Part shown: positions 16,489 to 26,987 of the stretch, piece by piece
How the letters are laid out: each line of letters begins with the position of its first letter
Position numbering within the stretch: position 1 is the first letter of the stretch
NCBI RefSeq assembly: GCF_002915575.1
Contig: NZ_PQGD01000018.1
Location: 53,989 to 117,988 of the forward strand
DNA length: 64,000 nucleotides
From: Superficieibacter electus
Lineage (GTDB): Bacteria > Pseudomonadota > Gammaproteobacteria > Enterobacterales > Enterobacteriaceae
Direction of reading: 5' to 3'
Position numbers and translations under genes: made by a program
The notes under the pieces: generated by a model
Database searches by the model: none
The model's input: the letters and a program-made list of their open reading frames with translations, nothing else
Told to the model about the DNA's origin: nothing

Positions 16489-19400
16489 ATGAAACAGTTT
16501 CGCCTGACGGCACTAACCCTTACGCTGGTGGCCGCCTTCAGCCTTGCTGGATGCGATGACAACAATAAAACTCAGGCAGCGGCTCCGGCAGCGGCGTCCC
16601 CCTCAACGGCGACGCAGGCGAAAACGCCACCGGCAAAGCCTGATGATGCACAGTTAAAAAAACTGGCGGCGCAAAGCCAGGGCAAGGCGCTCAATCTGCT
16701 TGATGCCTCAGAGGTTCAGCTTGAAGGCGCGGCAACATTAGTACTTACTTTCTCAATTCCGCTCGATCCTGAGCAGGACTTCTCCCATACCGTGCACCTC
16801 GTCGATAAAAAAGAGGGCAAGGTCGATGGCGCGTGGGAACTGGCTCCTAATCTTAAAGAGCTGCGTTTACGCCATCTTGAGCCAAACCGTAACCTGGTGC
16901 TCACTGTTGATAGCGGTGTCACGGCCCTGAATAAAGCGACGTTCGGTAAATCCTTTGAAAAAGCGATCACGACGCGCAATATCCAGCCGTCCGTTGGATT
17001 TGCCAGCCGTGGCTCGCTGCTGCCGGGTAAAGTCGTTGAAGGCCTGCCGGTGATGGCGCTGAATGTGAATAACATTGACGTTAACTTCTTTCGCGTGAAG
17101 CCGGAGTCGCTGGCCGCATTCGTCAGCCAGTGGGAATACCGCAGTTCGCTGTCTAACTGGGAATCGGATGAACTGCTGAAAATGGCCGACCTGGTGTATA
17201 CCGGTCGTTTTGACCTTAATCCGGCTAAAAATACCCAGGAAAAACTGATGCTGCCGCTTGGCGACATCAAACCGTTGCAGCAGGCGGGCGTGTACATTGC
17301 GGTGATGAATCAGGCCGGACATTATAGCTACAGCAATGCCGCCACCCTGTTTACGCTGAGTGATATTGGCCTTTCCACTCACCGCTACCACAATCGGCTG
17401 GAAGTCTTCACCCAAAGTCTGGAAAACGGCGCGTTGCAGTCCGGCGTTGACGTCATGCTGCTCAATGAAAAAGGTCAGACGCTGGCGCAGGCAACCAGCG
17501 ACAGCCATGGTCGCACCACGCTCGAAAGTGAAAAAGCCGGCGCGTTGCTGCTGGCGCGTAAAGACGGTCAGACTACGCTGCTGGATCTCAATCTTCCGGC
17601 GCTGGATCTGGCCGAGTTCAAAATCGCGGGCGATCCAGGGTACAGCAAACAATTTTTCATGTTTGGCCCGCGCGATCTCTATCGCCCTGGCGAAACGGTG
17701 ATCCTCAACGGTTTACTGCGCGACAGCGACGGTAAAGCACTGGCCGACCAGCCGGTCAAGCTGGAGGTGATCAAGCCTGACGGACAAGTGATCCGCACGG
17801 TGGTAAGCAAAGCGGAAAATGGTCTCTATCGCTTTAACTACCCGCTGGAAAGCACGGCGACAACTGGGATGTGGCATATTCGCGCCAATACCGGGGATAA
17901 CCAGCCGCGGCTATGGGATTTCAACGTTGAAGATTTTATGCCCGAGCGGATGGCGCTTAATTTAACCGCGCAAAAAACGCCGCTGGCCCCGGCGGACAGC
18001 GTCAATTTTGATGTGGTTGGCTATTATCTGTATGGCGCACCGGCGGCGAACAACGCCCTCCAGGGCAAACTGTTCCTGCGCCCGTTGCGTGAGGCCGTTG
18101 ACGCGCTGCCCGGCTTCCAGTTTGGCGATGTCAGCGAAGATAACCTCTCCCGCACGCTGGATGAAGTTAACCTGAAGCTGGATGCAAAAGGCCGCGGACA
18201 GGTAACCACCGACAGCCAGTGGCAAGAAGCGCATTCGCCGTTGCAAGTATTGCTGCAGGCCAGCCTGCTGGAATCCGGCGGTCGGCCGGTGACGCGCCGA
18301 GCTGAGCAGGCTATCTGGCCTGCGGATACCTTACCAGGCATCCGGCCACAGTTTGCCAGCAAAGCGGTGTATGACTACCGTACCGACGCCACCGTCAATC
18401 AGCCAGTGGTGGAAGAGAACAGTAATGCAGCCTTTGACATCGTCTATGCAAATGCGCAGGGGCAGAAAAAAGCGGTCTCCGGATTGCAGGTCCGCCTGAT
18501 CCACGAGCGTCGAGACTATTACTGGAACTGGTCCGAGAGCGAAGGCTGGGAATCACAATTCGATCAAAAAGATCTGGTAGAAGGCGAGCAGTCGCTGGAT
18601 CTGGCAGCCGACGCGACCGGAAAAGTGAGCTTCCCGGTTGAATGGGGTTCATATCGTCTCGAAGTAAAAGCGCCGAACGAAACGATCAGCAGTGTGCGTT
18701 TCTGGGCGGGCTATAGCTGGCAGGATAACAGCGATGGTACCGGTGCTGTGCGTCCGGATCGCGTTACTATGAAACTGGATAAATCTTTTTACCGACCGGG
18801 CGATACGCTTAAACTGCACGTTGCAGCACCCGCCGCCGGGAAAGGTTACGCTATGGTGGAATCCAGCGAAGGTCCCTTGTGGTGGCAGGAAATTGATGTT
18901 CCTGCGCAGGGTATGGACCTTTCAATTCCCATCGACAAAAGCTGGAATCGTCACGATCTCTATCTGAGCACGCTGGTGGTGCGCCCTGGTGATAAATCCC
19001 GCTCGGCGACGCCAAAACGTGCCGTCGGCATTTTGCATTTGCCGATGGGCGATGAAAATCGTCGACTTAACATTGCGCTGGACAGCCCGGATAAAATGCG
19101 GCCTAACCAGCCGCTGACGGTGAAAGTGAAAGCGAGCGTGAAAGAGGGCGAATTGCCGAAACAGGTCAACGTCCTGCTTTCTGCTGTAGATAGCGGCGTA
19201 CTGAATATTACCGACTATGTAACGCCCGACCCGTGGAAAGCGTTCTTTGGTCAGAAACGCTATGGCGCAGATATTTACGATATCTACGGCCAGGTGATTG
19301 AAGGCCAGGGACGCCTCGCCAGCCTGCGGTTTGGTGGTGATGGCGATGAACTGAACCGGGGCGGTAAGCCGCCGGTCAATCACGTTAATATCATCGCTCA

Positions 19401-21450
19401 GCAGGCGCAGCCGGTAGTGCTGGATGACAAAGGCGAAGGTACTGTTACGCTGCCAATTGGCGATTTTAACGGTGAACTGCGCGTAATGGCGCAGGCGTGG
19501 ACGGCAGAAGATTTTGGCAGCAGTGAAGATAAAGTGGTGGTTGCTGCGCCAGTGATTGCCGAGCTGAATATGCCGCGCTTTATTGCCAGTGGTGATGCGT
19601 CCCGTTTGACGCTGGATGTCACTAACCTGACTGATAAACCGCAAACGCTCAACGTCGCGCTTAAAACCAGCGGTCTGTTAACACTGGAGGGTTCACAGCC
19701 GGAGCCGTTGAAAATTGCGCCGGGGGTACGTGTTACGCTATTTGTACCGGTCAGTGCGCAAGACGGTTATGGTGATGGCGAAATTGATGCCACCATTAGT
19801 GGGGTTAACCTGCCGGGTGAAAACCTGCCACCCGTGCAAAAACAGTGGAAGCTTGGCGTTCGCCCGGCGTTTCCGGCACAAACGGTTAATCTGGGGACGG
19901 TACTTCAGGCCGGTGAAAGCTGGCAGATACCAGAGGGTGAGTTACAAAACTTCTCGCCTGCCACCTTGCAAGGGCAACTGTTGCTAAGTGGTAAGCCGCC
20001 ACTTAATCTGGCGCGTTATATTCGTGAACTAAAAGCCTATCCTTACGGCTGCCTTGAGCAAACGACCAGCGGGCTCTTCCCGTCGCTTTACACCAGTGCG
20101 GCGCAGTTGAAAACGCTGGGTATTAAAGGTGACAGCGATGAACAGCGTCGTGCCGCGATTGATCTGGGCATTTCGCGCCTGCTGCAAATGCAGCGTCAGG
20201 ACGGTGGTTTTGCGCTGTGGGGTAAAGACGGCCAGGAAGAGTACTGGCTTACGGCCTATGTCATGGATTTCCTGGTGCGCGCCAGCGAGCAGGGTTACAG
20301 CGTTCCGGCCGAGGCGATGAGCAAAGGCAATAACCGCCTGCTGCGCTATCTTCAGGAGCCGGGTCTGATGACCATCCGCTATAGCGATAATGCTCAGGCG
20401 AGCCGCTTTGCTGCGCAGGCTTATGCTGCACTGGTACTGGCGCGTCAGCAGAAAGCCCCGCTGGGTGCACTGCGTGAAATCTGGGAGCGTCATGCCCAGG
20501 CGACTTCCGGCCTGCCGCTGTTGCAGCTTAGCATTGCGCTGAAGTCTATGGGCGATGCGCCGCGCAGTGAGCAGGCGCTTCAACTGGCGATGAAAACGCC
20601 GCGTACCGATAATCATGTCTGGGTGGCAGATTACGGTAGCGTACTGCGTGATGACGCCATGATGCTGACGCTGTTGAAAGAAAATAATCTGTTGCCGGAT
20701 CAGCAAAACCGTCTGCTGACGGCGCTGTCCCAAGAGGCATTTGGTCAACGCTGGCTGTCAACACAGGAAACCAACGCCCTGTTTCTCGCTGCCCGCGGGT
20801 TGCAGGATCTGCCGGGGACCTGGCAGGCACAGACCTCGCTTGACGCGCAGCCATTCAGTGCGGATAAAGCGCAGGTGAAAAATGTGACTGCCGATCAACT
20901 GGCCGCTCTTCAGGTCACCAACACCGGTAGCCAGCCGCTGTGGCTGCGTCTGGACAGCACTGGCTATCCGGAATATGCACCAGCACCTTCAGGCAATGTT
21001 CTGCATATTGAGCGCCACATCTACGACACCAAAGGGCAGACAAAGTCGCTTAACGCGCTGCGCAGTGGCGATCTGGTACTCGTCCAGCTTGAAGTCACGG
21101 CCAGTCAGAACGTGCCGGATGCGCTGGTAGTCGATTTACTGCCTGCGGGTCTGGAACTGGAAAACCAGAACCTGGCGAACAGTAGCGCCAGCCTCGAAGA
21201 CAATGCGACCGAAGTGCAGGCGCTGGTCACGCAAATGCAGCAGGCTGATATCCAGCATGTTGAATTCCGTGACGATCGCTTTGTCGCAGCCGTGGCGGTA
21301 AATGAAGGGCAGCCGGTAACGCTGGTCTATCTGGCACGTGCGGTAACCCCAGGTACCTATCAGATCCCGGCACCCCAGGTGGAATCCATGTATGTTCCGC
21401 AGTGGCGTGCCACCGGAACGGCAGGTGGACCGTTGATCGTTACACCGTAA
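16489..21450 (+). CDS. yfhM: YfhM, bacterial alpha-2-macroglobulin lipoprotein
   Basis: A 1653-residue periplasmic protease trap. The signal peptide ends in lipobox LAGC with lipidated C22, followed by Asp, which in enterobacteria favours inner-membrane retention. The thioester motif CLEQ is intact, with Cys at about residue 1188, so it can covalently trap proteases. The bait region precedes it. The gene pairs with pbpC, whose ATG is one base after its stop; together they are thought to guard and repair the envelope. The ATG at 16489 gives the same length as E. coli YfhM; the frame opens at 16471. Confidence 0.95.
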   Translation: MKQFRLTALTLTLVAAFSLAGCDDNNKTQAAAPAAASPSTATQAKTPPAKPDDAQLKKLAAQSQGKALNLLDASEVQLEGAATLVLTFSIPLDPEQDFSHTVHLVDKKEGKVDGAWELAPNLKELRLRHLEPNRNLVLTVDSGVTALNKATFGKSFEKAITTRNIQPSVGFASRGSLLPGKVVEGLPVMALNVNNIDVNFFRVKPESLAAFVSQWEYRSSLSNWESDELLKMADLVYTGRFDLNPAKNTQEKLMLPLGDIKPLQQAGVYIAVMNQAGHYSYSNAATLFTLSDIGLSTHRYHNRLEVFTQSLENGALQSGVDVMLLNEKGQTLAQATSDSHGRTTLESEKAGALLLARKDGQTTLLDLNLPALDLAEFKIAGDPGYSKQFFMFGPRDLYRPGETVILNGLLRDSDGKALADQPVKLEVIKPDGQVIRTVVSKAENGLYRFNYPLESTATTGMWHIRANTGDNQPRLWDFNVEDFMPERMALNLTAQKTPLAPADSVNFDVVGYYLYGAPAANNALQGKLFLRPLREAVDALPGFQFGDVSEDNLSRTLDEVNLKLDAKGRGQVTTDSQWQEAHSPLQVLLQASLLESGGRPVTRRAEQAIWPADTLPGIRPQFASKAVYDYRTDATVNQPVVEENSNAAFDIVYANAQGQKKAVSGLQVRLIHERRDYYWNWSESEGWESQFDQKDLVEGEQSLDLAADATGKVSFPVEWGSYRLEVKAPNETISSVRFWAGYSWQDNSDGTGAVRPDRVTMKLDKSFYRPGDTLKLHVAAPAAGKGYAMVESSEGPLWWQEIDVPAQGMDLSIPIDKSWNRHDLYLSTLVVRPGDKSRSATPKRAVGILHLPMGDENRRLNIALDSPDKMRPNQPLTVKVKASVKEGELPKQVNVLLSAVDSGVLNITDYVTPDPWKAFFGQKRYGADIYDIYGQVIEGQGRLASLRFGGDGDELNRGGKPPVNHVNIIAQQAQPVVLDDKGEGTVTLPIGDFNGELRVMAQAWTAEDFGSSEDKVVVAAPVIAELNMPRFIASGDASRLTLDVTNLTDKPQTLNVALKTSGLLTLEGSQPEPLKIAPGVRVTLFVPVSAQDGYGDGEIDATISGVNLPGENLPPVQKQWKLGVRPAFPAQTVNLGTVLQAGESWQIPEGELQNFSPATLQGQLLLSGKPPLNLARYIRELKAYPYGCLEQTTSGLFPSLYTSAAQLKTLGIKGDSDEQRRAAIDLGISRLLQMQRQDGGFALWGKDGQEEYWLTAYVMDFLVRASEQGYSVPAEAMSKGNNRLLRYLQEPGLMTIRYSDNAQASRFAAQAYAALVLARQQKAPLGALREIWERHAQATSGLPLLQLSIALKSMGDAPRSEQALQLAMKTPRTDNHVWVADYGSVLRDDAMMLTLLKENNLLPDQQNRLLTALSQEAFGQRWLSTQETNALFLAARGLQDLPGTWQAQTSLDAQPFSADKAQVKNVTADQLAALQVTNTGSQPLWLRLDSTGYPEYAPAPSGNVLHIERHIYDTKGQTKSLNALRSGDLVLVQLEVTASQNVPDALVVDLLPAGLELENQNLANSSASLEDNATEVQALVTQMQQADIQHVEFRDDRFVAAVAVNEGQPVTLVYLARAVTPGTYQIPAPQVESMYVPQWRATGTAGGPLIVTP

Positions 21451-21451
21451 T

Positions 21452-23776
21452 ATGTGGGTATTGCATAAACTAAAAACCCGCTGGCGCTGGCTGGCGGGTT
21501 TTCTGTTGCTGCTGTGGCTGGCGGTTATTGCTGCCGATCGTCTGTGGCCGCTACCGCTAAAAGAAGTTACGCCTGCACGTGTGGTTGTGGCGGAAGACGG
21601 CACGCCTCTGTGGCGCTTTGCCGATGCCGAGGGGATCTGGCGCTATCCTGTCACCCCCGAAGACGTCTCGCCGCGTTATATCGAGGCGCTGTTGCAATAC
21701 GAAGATCGCTGGTTCTGGAAACATCCAGGCATCAACCCGCTGTCGATTGCCCGTGCCGCCTGGCAGGATCTTACTTCTGGTCAAATCGTTTCCGGTGGTA
21801 GCACGCTTACTATGCAGGTGGCTCGTTTACTCGATCCGCATCCGCGCACTTTCGGCGGCAAGATCCGCCAGGTCTGGCGTGCTCTGCAACTGGAGTGGCA
21901 TCTTTCCAAACGCGATATTCTGACGCTCTACCTGAACCGTGCGCCGTTTGGCGGCACGCTTCAGGGTGTTGGCGCGGCCAGTTGGGCCTACCTTGGAAAA
22001 GCGCCGGCGCAGCTTAGCTATTCTGAAGCGGCGCTATTAGCCGTACTTCCCCAGGCGCCCAGCCGTCTGCGACCCGATCGCTGGCCGGAGCGTGCGCAGG
22101 CGGCACGGGACAAAGTGCTGGAGCGTATGCTGACGCAGGGCGTCTGGCCCGCAGAGAGGGTAAAAGAGGCGCAGCAGGAACCAGTCTGGCTGTTCCCCCG
22201 GCAGATGCCACAACTGGCCCCGCTGTTTTCGCGCCGGGTACTGGCCAGAAGCCAGCAGGACAAAATCGTCACGACCCTTGATGCCACGCTACAGCGGCAG
22301 ATGGAAGAGCTGGCGCTGAACTGGAAATCACGGCTGCCGCCGCGCAGTTCACTGGCGATGATCGTCGTCGATCATACCAATATGAAAGTGCGCAGTTGGG
22401 TTGGATCGGCAGATATAAATGATGACAGTCGCTTTGGCCATGTGGATATGGTGGCAGCCATTCGATCGCCAGGATCGGTGCTGAAACCTTTTGTTTACGC
22501 AATGGCGATGGATGAAGGATTGATCCATCCCGCATCACTGCTTCAGGATGTACCGCGTCGAACAGGCGATTACCGTCCCGGTAACTTCGATAGCGGCTTT
22601 CACGGTCCGGTGAGCATGAGTGACGCCCTGGTCCGCTCCCTTAACCTTCCGGCGGTACAAGTGCTGGAAGCCTACGGCCCAAAACAGTTTGCTGCTCGTC
22701 TGCGTAATGCCGGATTACCGTTGATCCTGCCTGCGAATGCCCAGCCTAACCTGGCACTGATCCTCGGTGGTGCCGGGGCAAGGCTTGAAGATATTACTGC
22801 CGCATACAGTGCCTTTGCCCGTCATGGTAAAGCGGGGCGTCTGCGTGTATTGCCGGACGATCCGCTGATCGAACGGCCGCTGCTGTCACCGGGGGCGGCA
22901 TGGATCATTCGTCGCATTCTTGGGGGGGAAGAACAACCGCTACCGGATGGTTCCCTGCCGCGTGTCGCCCCGCTGGCGTGGAAAACCGGTACCAGCTACG
23001 GCTACCGCGATGCCTGGGCAATTGGCTTAAATGCCCGGTATACCATCGGTATCTGGACCGGACGTCCGGACGGGACGCCAGTGGCCGGACAGTTTGGCTT
23101 TGCCAGCGCGGTCCCATTGCTCAATCAGGTTAATAATATTCTCCAGTCGCGGCCAGTGATGTCAGGCGAGCGTGTGCCGGTTGATCCGCGACCCTCGTCG
23201 GTCAGTGCCGGCACTATCTGTTGGCCCGGGGGGCAGTCATTGCCTGTCGGGGACACTAACTGCCGCCGGCGTCTTGCTACCTGGCTACTGGACGATAGCC
23301 AGCCGCCGACGCTGCTATTACCGGGCCAGGAAGGTATTCGTGGGATTCGTTTCCCGGTCTGGCTGAATGCGGCAGGACAGCGGGTAGCGGCAGACTGCCC
23401 GGATGCGGTGGAAAAAGAACTCCAGGTCTGGCCGCTGCCTCTGGAGCCCTGGCTGGCGGCAGCGGAGCGCCGCACCGCACGTCTTCCGCCAGCCTCCGAC
23501 AGTTGTCCGCCGAGGCAGCAGCAAAACGTCCTGCCACTGGTGCTTTCCGGTGTTCGCGAAGGCGCGGTCATTCGCCATTTGCCAGGCCTGGCCAGCGTTT
23601 CGCTGCCCGTTCAGACGACAGGAGGAGAGGGGCGCAGATGGTGGTTTTTAAACGGAGAGGCGTTGAGTGAGGCAGGAAGCGCCATTACGCTGCAACTTGA
23701 AAAAGCGCAGAGCTACCAGCTTGTGGCGATGGATGATGCAGGGCAGGTCGCAACGGTCAGCTTTGAACTGCGTTAA
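21452..23776 (+). CDS. pbpC: PbpC, penicillin-binding protein 1C
   Basis: A 774-residue bifunctional class A PBP. After an N-terminal membrane anchor (WLAGFLLLLWLAVIAADRLW) comes a glycosyltransferase (GT51) domain with EDRWFWKHPGI and GGSTLTMQVARLL. Next is the transpeptidase domain with SVLK (catalytic Ser about 342) and KTGTSYGYRDAW. A C-terminal BiPBP_C-type beta domain completes it. It acts in peptidoglycan synthesis at the inner membrane. It is coupled to yfhM (one-base gap) and followed by a terminator. Confidence 0.95.
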   Translation: MWVLHKLKTRWRWLAGFLLLLWLAVIAADRLWPLPLKEVTPARVVVAEDGTPLWRFADAEGIWRYPVTPEDVSPRYIEALLQYEDRWFWKHPGINPLSIARAAWQDLTSGQIVSGGSTLTMQVARLLDPHPRTFGGKIRQVWRALQLEWHLSKRDILTLYLNRAPFGGTLQGVGAASWAYLGKAPAQLSYSEAALLAVLPQAPSRLRPDRWPERAQAARDKVLERMLTQGVWPAERVKEAQQEPVWLFPRQMPQLAPLFSRRVLARSQQDKIVTTLDATLQRQMEELALNWKSRLPPRSSLAMIVVDHTNMKVRSWVGSADINDDSRFGHVDMVAAIRSPGSVLKPFVYAMAMDEGLIHPASLLQDVPRRTGDYRPGNFDSGFHGPVSMSDALVRSLNLPAVQVLEAYGPKQFAARLRNAGLPLILPANAQPNLALILGGAGARLEDITAAYSAFARHGKAGRLRVLPDDPLIERPLLSPGAAWIIRRILGGEEQPLPDGSLPRVAPLAWKTGTSYGYRDAWAIGLNARYTIGIWTGRPDGTPVAGQFGFASAVPLLNQVNNILQSRPVMSGERVPVDPRPSSVSAGTICWPGGQSLPVGDTNCRRRLATWLLDDSQPPTLLLPGQEGIRGIRFPVWLNAAGQRVAADCPDAVEKELQVWPLPLEPWLAAAERRTARLPPASDSCPPRQQQNVLPLVLSGVREGAVIRHLPGLASVSLPVQTTGGEGRRWWFLNGEALSEAGSAITLQLEKAQSYQLVAMDDAGQVATVSFELR

Positions 23777-23804
23777 AAACAGGCAGCGCGCTGGACCTGT
23801 TTTT
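23775..23804 (+). terminator. Terminator after pbpC
   Basis: AAAAACAGG (23775-23783) pairs with CCTGTTTTT (23796-23804), directly at the pbpC stop codon. It reads as an intrinsic terminator with the T run inside the second arm. Confidence 0.7.
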
Positions 23805-23912
23805 AACGCAGCGCCGACAGGCATTGTTTTTCGCCGGCGTAATAATGATGGAGCCTGAATAAATAAGAATTATTTCGTTTAAGTTGCTTATAAATTAATA
23901 CTTTATAGTTAT

Positions 23913-23926
23913 TTGATAAGCGTCAA
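23913..23926 (+). promoter_or_regulatory. FNR-like box before the DMSO-reductase-like operon
   Basis: TTGATAAGCGTCAA matches the FNR consensus TTGAT-N4-ATCAA at nine of ten positions. Its centre lies about 60 bases before the ATG at 23980. At a class II distance (-41.5), transcription would start near 23961. The surrounding 200 bases are AT-rich. Anaerobic activation is therefore likely but inferred. Confidence 0.65.
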
Positions 23927-23979
23927 TGGCCGATCGCCCTAAACGCAGCAAAATTGCTTTCATTTACGGATGAAGCATA

Positions 23980-26361
23980 ATGAGTACAAAAAACAGCCCG
24001 CCGGGGACGTTATCACCTCAACTTTCACGTCGGCATTTTCTTCAGGCCAGTTCAGCACTGGTTGCTTTGCCTTTTTTCACCACACCTGGCCATGCGGCCA
24101 GTGAGTCTGTTGAGCCCGTGGCGCAAGAAAAAGGCACTGAACGTGTAGTTCACACCTGTAGTACCTTTGACTGCGGCGGCAAATGCGATATTCGGGCACA
24201 CGTTCAGGACGGCGTTGTTACCCGCATTTCTACGCGTCCTGACGATGCGCTCGACCCACAAATGCCGGTTATGCGTGCCTGCGTGCGCGGTCGCGGCTAT
24301 CGCAAGTTCGTCTACCATCCGGATCGTCTGAAATATCCGATGAAACGCGTGGGCAAACGTGGGGAAGGAAAGTTTGAACGTATCTCCTGGGACGAGGCCA
24401 CGACGCTAATCGCTGACAAGCTAAAAAGTATCACCGCGAAGTACGGTCCGGCATCGCGCTATATGCACGTTGGCACCGCCACCTCGGGAGGGACTTTTTC
24501 AGGCAATGCAATGGCACAGCGATTGCTGAACATGACGGGCGGTTATCTGGCGAGTTATCACTCTGTCAGCATGGGAAATACGGCCGCCGCCACCCCGTAT
24601 ACTTATGGTATTGCTGCCAGCGGAAACTCGCTGGACACGCTGCTTGACACCAAACTGGTGATCCTTTGGGGACATAACCCGACGGAAACCATCTTTGGCC
24701 ATACCAACCATTTCTTCCAGCAAATGAAGCAGAACGGCACGCGTTTTATTATTGTTGACCCGCGCTATTCCGATACCGTCTCTTCGCTGGCCGATCAATG
24801 GATACCACTGCTGCCGACCACCGACAATGCGCTGATGGATGCGATGATGTACGTCATCATTACCGAGAAATTGCATGATGAGGCGTTTATCCGTCGTCAT
24901 ACGCTGGGTTTTGACGAAGATTCTATGCCGGCAGGCGTGCCGGAAAACGAATCGCTGGTGGCGTATTTGACCGGTGCGAAAGACGGGGTGCGTAAAACGC
25001 CTGAATGGGCCGAGCGTATTACCCACGTTCCGGCGCAAACAATTCGTCAGTTGGCACGTGATTACGCTAACACAAAACCTGCTGCGCTTATCCAGGGCTG
25101 GGGACCGCAGCGTCACAACTGCGGCGAACGTACCGCGCGAGGTTCAACACTACTGGCAACAATCACCGGAAACGTCGGCATCAAGGGCGGCTGGGCAGCG
25201 GGCTATGGCGGCTGCGCTAACCGTAAATTCTGCGTTGGGCCAGAAATGCCGGATAACCCGGTTAAAGCGCAAATCTCGGTGATGAACTGGATGCAGGCCG
25301 CAGATGATGCCTCTAAGGTGACACCGCAGGACGGGTTAAAAGGGGCTGAAAAGCTGGAAAGCAATATTCGCCTGCTGTTTTCGCTGGCCGGTAATTACCT
25401 CACTAACCAGAACCCGGATCTGCGCCAGGCTGCGCGTCTGCTGGAAGATGAATCCAAAATTGAGTTCATCGTGGCGAGTGATTTATTCATGACGCCAAGT
25501 GCCAAATATGCCGATTTGCTGCTGCCAGAAACCAGCTTTATGGAGCGCTGGAATATTGGTGAAACCTGGGGGACTGGCAGCTACCTGGTACTGTCGGAAA
25601 AACTGATCGAGCCAGAGTTTGAGCGTCGCTCTGACTACCAGTGGCTGCGCGAGGTGGCTGCAAAACTGGGTATCGAAAAAGAATTCAGCCAGGGCCGTGA
25701 CGAGAAAGCCTGGATCGAACATATCTGGGAGCAGACCCGTCTGGCAATGCCGGATGAAAATCTGCCGGATTTCGCCACGCTGCAAAAAACACGTCAGCAT
25801 CTGTTTAAAAGCGAGCCGTATATCGCCTTTGAAGACAATATTCGCGACCCGGAAAATCATCCGTTCCCGACGCCGTCCGGCAAGATCGAGATCTTCTCTC
25901 AGCGGCTGTATGACATGCACCATCCGGAAATCCCGGCGCTGTCACACTATGTTCCTGCACACGAGGGCCCGGAAGATCCGCTCAGTGAAAAATATCCACT
26001 ACAAATGATTACCTGGAAAGGCAAAAACCGCGCTAACTCCACACAGTATGCGAATCCCTGGCTACAGGAAGTGCAGACGCAAAAACTGTGGATCAATCCG
26101 CAGGATGCTGAAAAACGCGGCATCCGTCAGGGTGACGAAGTGCGCATCCATAACGATCGCGGGGTAAGTATTGTTCCGGCGGAAGTGACGCCGCGCATTA
26201 TTCCCGGCGTGGTGGCAATGCAGGCCGGTGCCTGGTGGCAACCGGATGCGCAGGGCGTCGATCGCGGCGGCTGTGCCAACGTGTTGAGTTCGGCCCGTAT
26301 TACGGCGCTGGCTAAAGGCAACTCCCATCAAACTATGCTCGTGGAGGTAGCCAAAGCATGA
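23980..26361 (+). CDS. DMSO-reductase-family molybdopterin oxidoreductase, catalytic subunit
   Basis: A 793-residue Tat-exported molybdoenzyme. The twin-arginine signal SRRHFLQ lies at 16-22 before a hydrophobic stretch. The FS0 [4Fe-4S] ligands are C60, C65, C69 and C101 (CSTFDCGGKC and MRACVRG), and bis-MGD-binding segments follow. It is closest in look to DmsA/YnfE and to the Salmonella gene at the same place between pbpC and ndk. The natural substrate (an S- or N-oxide, or another oxyanion) cannot be told from sequence. It is the first gene of a four-gene operon, overlapping the next by four bases. Confidence 0.9.
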   Translation: MSTKNSPPGTLSPQLSRRHFLQASSALVALPFFTTPGHAASESVEPVAQEKGTERVVHTCSTFDCGGKCDIRAHVQDGVVTRISTRPDDALDPQMPVMRACVRGRGYRKFVYHPDRLKYPMKRVGKRGEGKFERISWDEATTLIADKLKSITAKYGPASRYMHVGTATSGGTFSGNAMAQRLLNMTGGYLASYHSVSMGNTAAATPYTYGIAASGNSLDTLLDTKLVILWGHNPTETIFGHTNHFFQQMKQNGTRFIIVDPRYSDTVSSLADQWIPLLPTTDNALMDAMMYVIITEKLHDEAFIRRHTLGFDEDSMPAGVPENESLVAYLTGAKDGVRKTPEWAERITHVPAQTIRQLARDYANTKPAALIQGWGPQRHNCGERTARGSTLLATITGNVGIKGGWAAGYGGCANRKFCVGPEMPDNPVKAQISVMNWMQAADDASKVTPQDGLKGAEKLESNIRLLFSLAGNYLTNQNPDLRQAARLLEDESKIEFIVASDLFMTPSAKYADLLLPETSFMERWNIGETWGTGSYLVLSEKLIEPEFERRSDYQWLREVAAKLGIEKEFSQGRDEKAWIEHIWEQTRLAMPDENLPDFATLQKTRQHLFKSEPYIAFEDNIRDPENHPFPTPSGKIEIFSQRLYDMHHPEIPALSHYVPAHEGPEDPLSEKYPLQMITWKGKNRANSTQYANPWLQEVQTQKLWINPQDAEKRGIRQGDEVRIHNDRGVSIVPAEVTPRIIPGVVAMQAGAWWQPDAQGVDRGGCANVLSSARITALAKGNSHQTMLVEVAKA

Positions 26362-26987
26362 GCCAATTTAAAGACTATCCGCCCGTGAGCGATAAACAGC
26401 TGGGCTTTTTTATTGATTCTTCACGCTGCTCGGGCTGCAAAGCCTGTCAGGTCGCCTGTAAAGATAAAAATAACCTGGAAGTAGGGCGTCGTTTTCGCCG
26501 CGTCTATGAAGTGACCGGCGGAGGATTTATTCCCACCGGGCAGGGCGGAGTGCAGAACAACGTGTTTGCTTACACGCTTTCTATTTCTTGTAATCATTGT
26601 GCCGATCCTGTCTGCACAAAAAATTGTCCTACCACCGCAATGCACAAACGTCCTGGTGACGGTATTGTGCGCGTGAATACCGACAAATGCGTGGGATGCG
26701 GCTATTGCGCCTGGTCCTGTCCTTATGGCGCACCGCAGCTTAATAGCCAAACCGGACAGATGTCAAAATGCGATTTCTGCGTCGATTTGCAGGCGAAAGG
26801 TGAGCAGCCGGTCTGCGTGGCGACCTGTCCGCTGGGAGCCATTAAATTTGGCCCCATCGACGAACTGCGCGAGAAATATGGCAACGTCAACAGCGTGAAG
26901 GGATTGCCGCAAGCCAGTATCACCCAGCCAAATCTGGTGATTAAACCCCATCAGGGCGCAGAGAAAGAGGAGCATCGCCATGCATGA
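26358..26987 (+). CDS. DmsB-like four-cluster ferredoxin subunit
   Basis: A 209-residue electron-transfer subunit with four cysteine groups for four [4Fe-4S] clusters: CSGCKACQVAC, CNHCADPVCTKNC, CVGCGYCAWSC, and a final CDFC...CVATC. It carries electrons from the membrane subunit to the catalytic subunit. Its ATG overlaps the end of the catalytic gene (ATGA), and it overlaps the next gene by eight bases. Confidence 0.92.
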   Translation: MSQFKDYPPVSDKQLGFFIDSSRCSGCKACQVACKDKNNLEVGRRFRRVYEVTGGGFIPTGQGGVQNNVFAYTLSISCNHCADPVCTKNCPTTAMHKRPGDGIVRVNTDKCVGCGYCAWSCPYGAPQLNSQTGQMSKCDFCVDLQAKGEQPVCVATCPLGAIKFGPIDELREKYGNVNSVKGLPQASITQPNLVIKPHQGAEKEEHRHA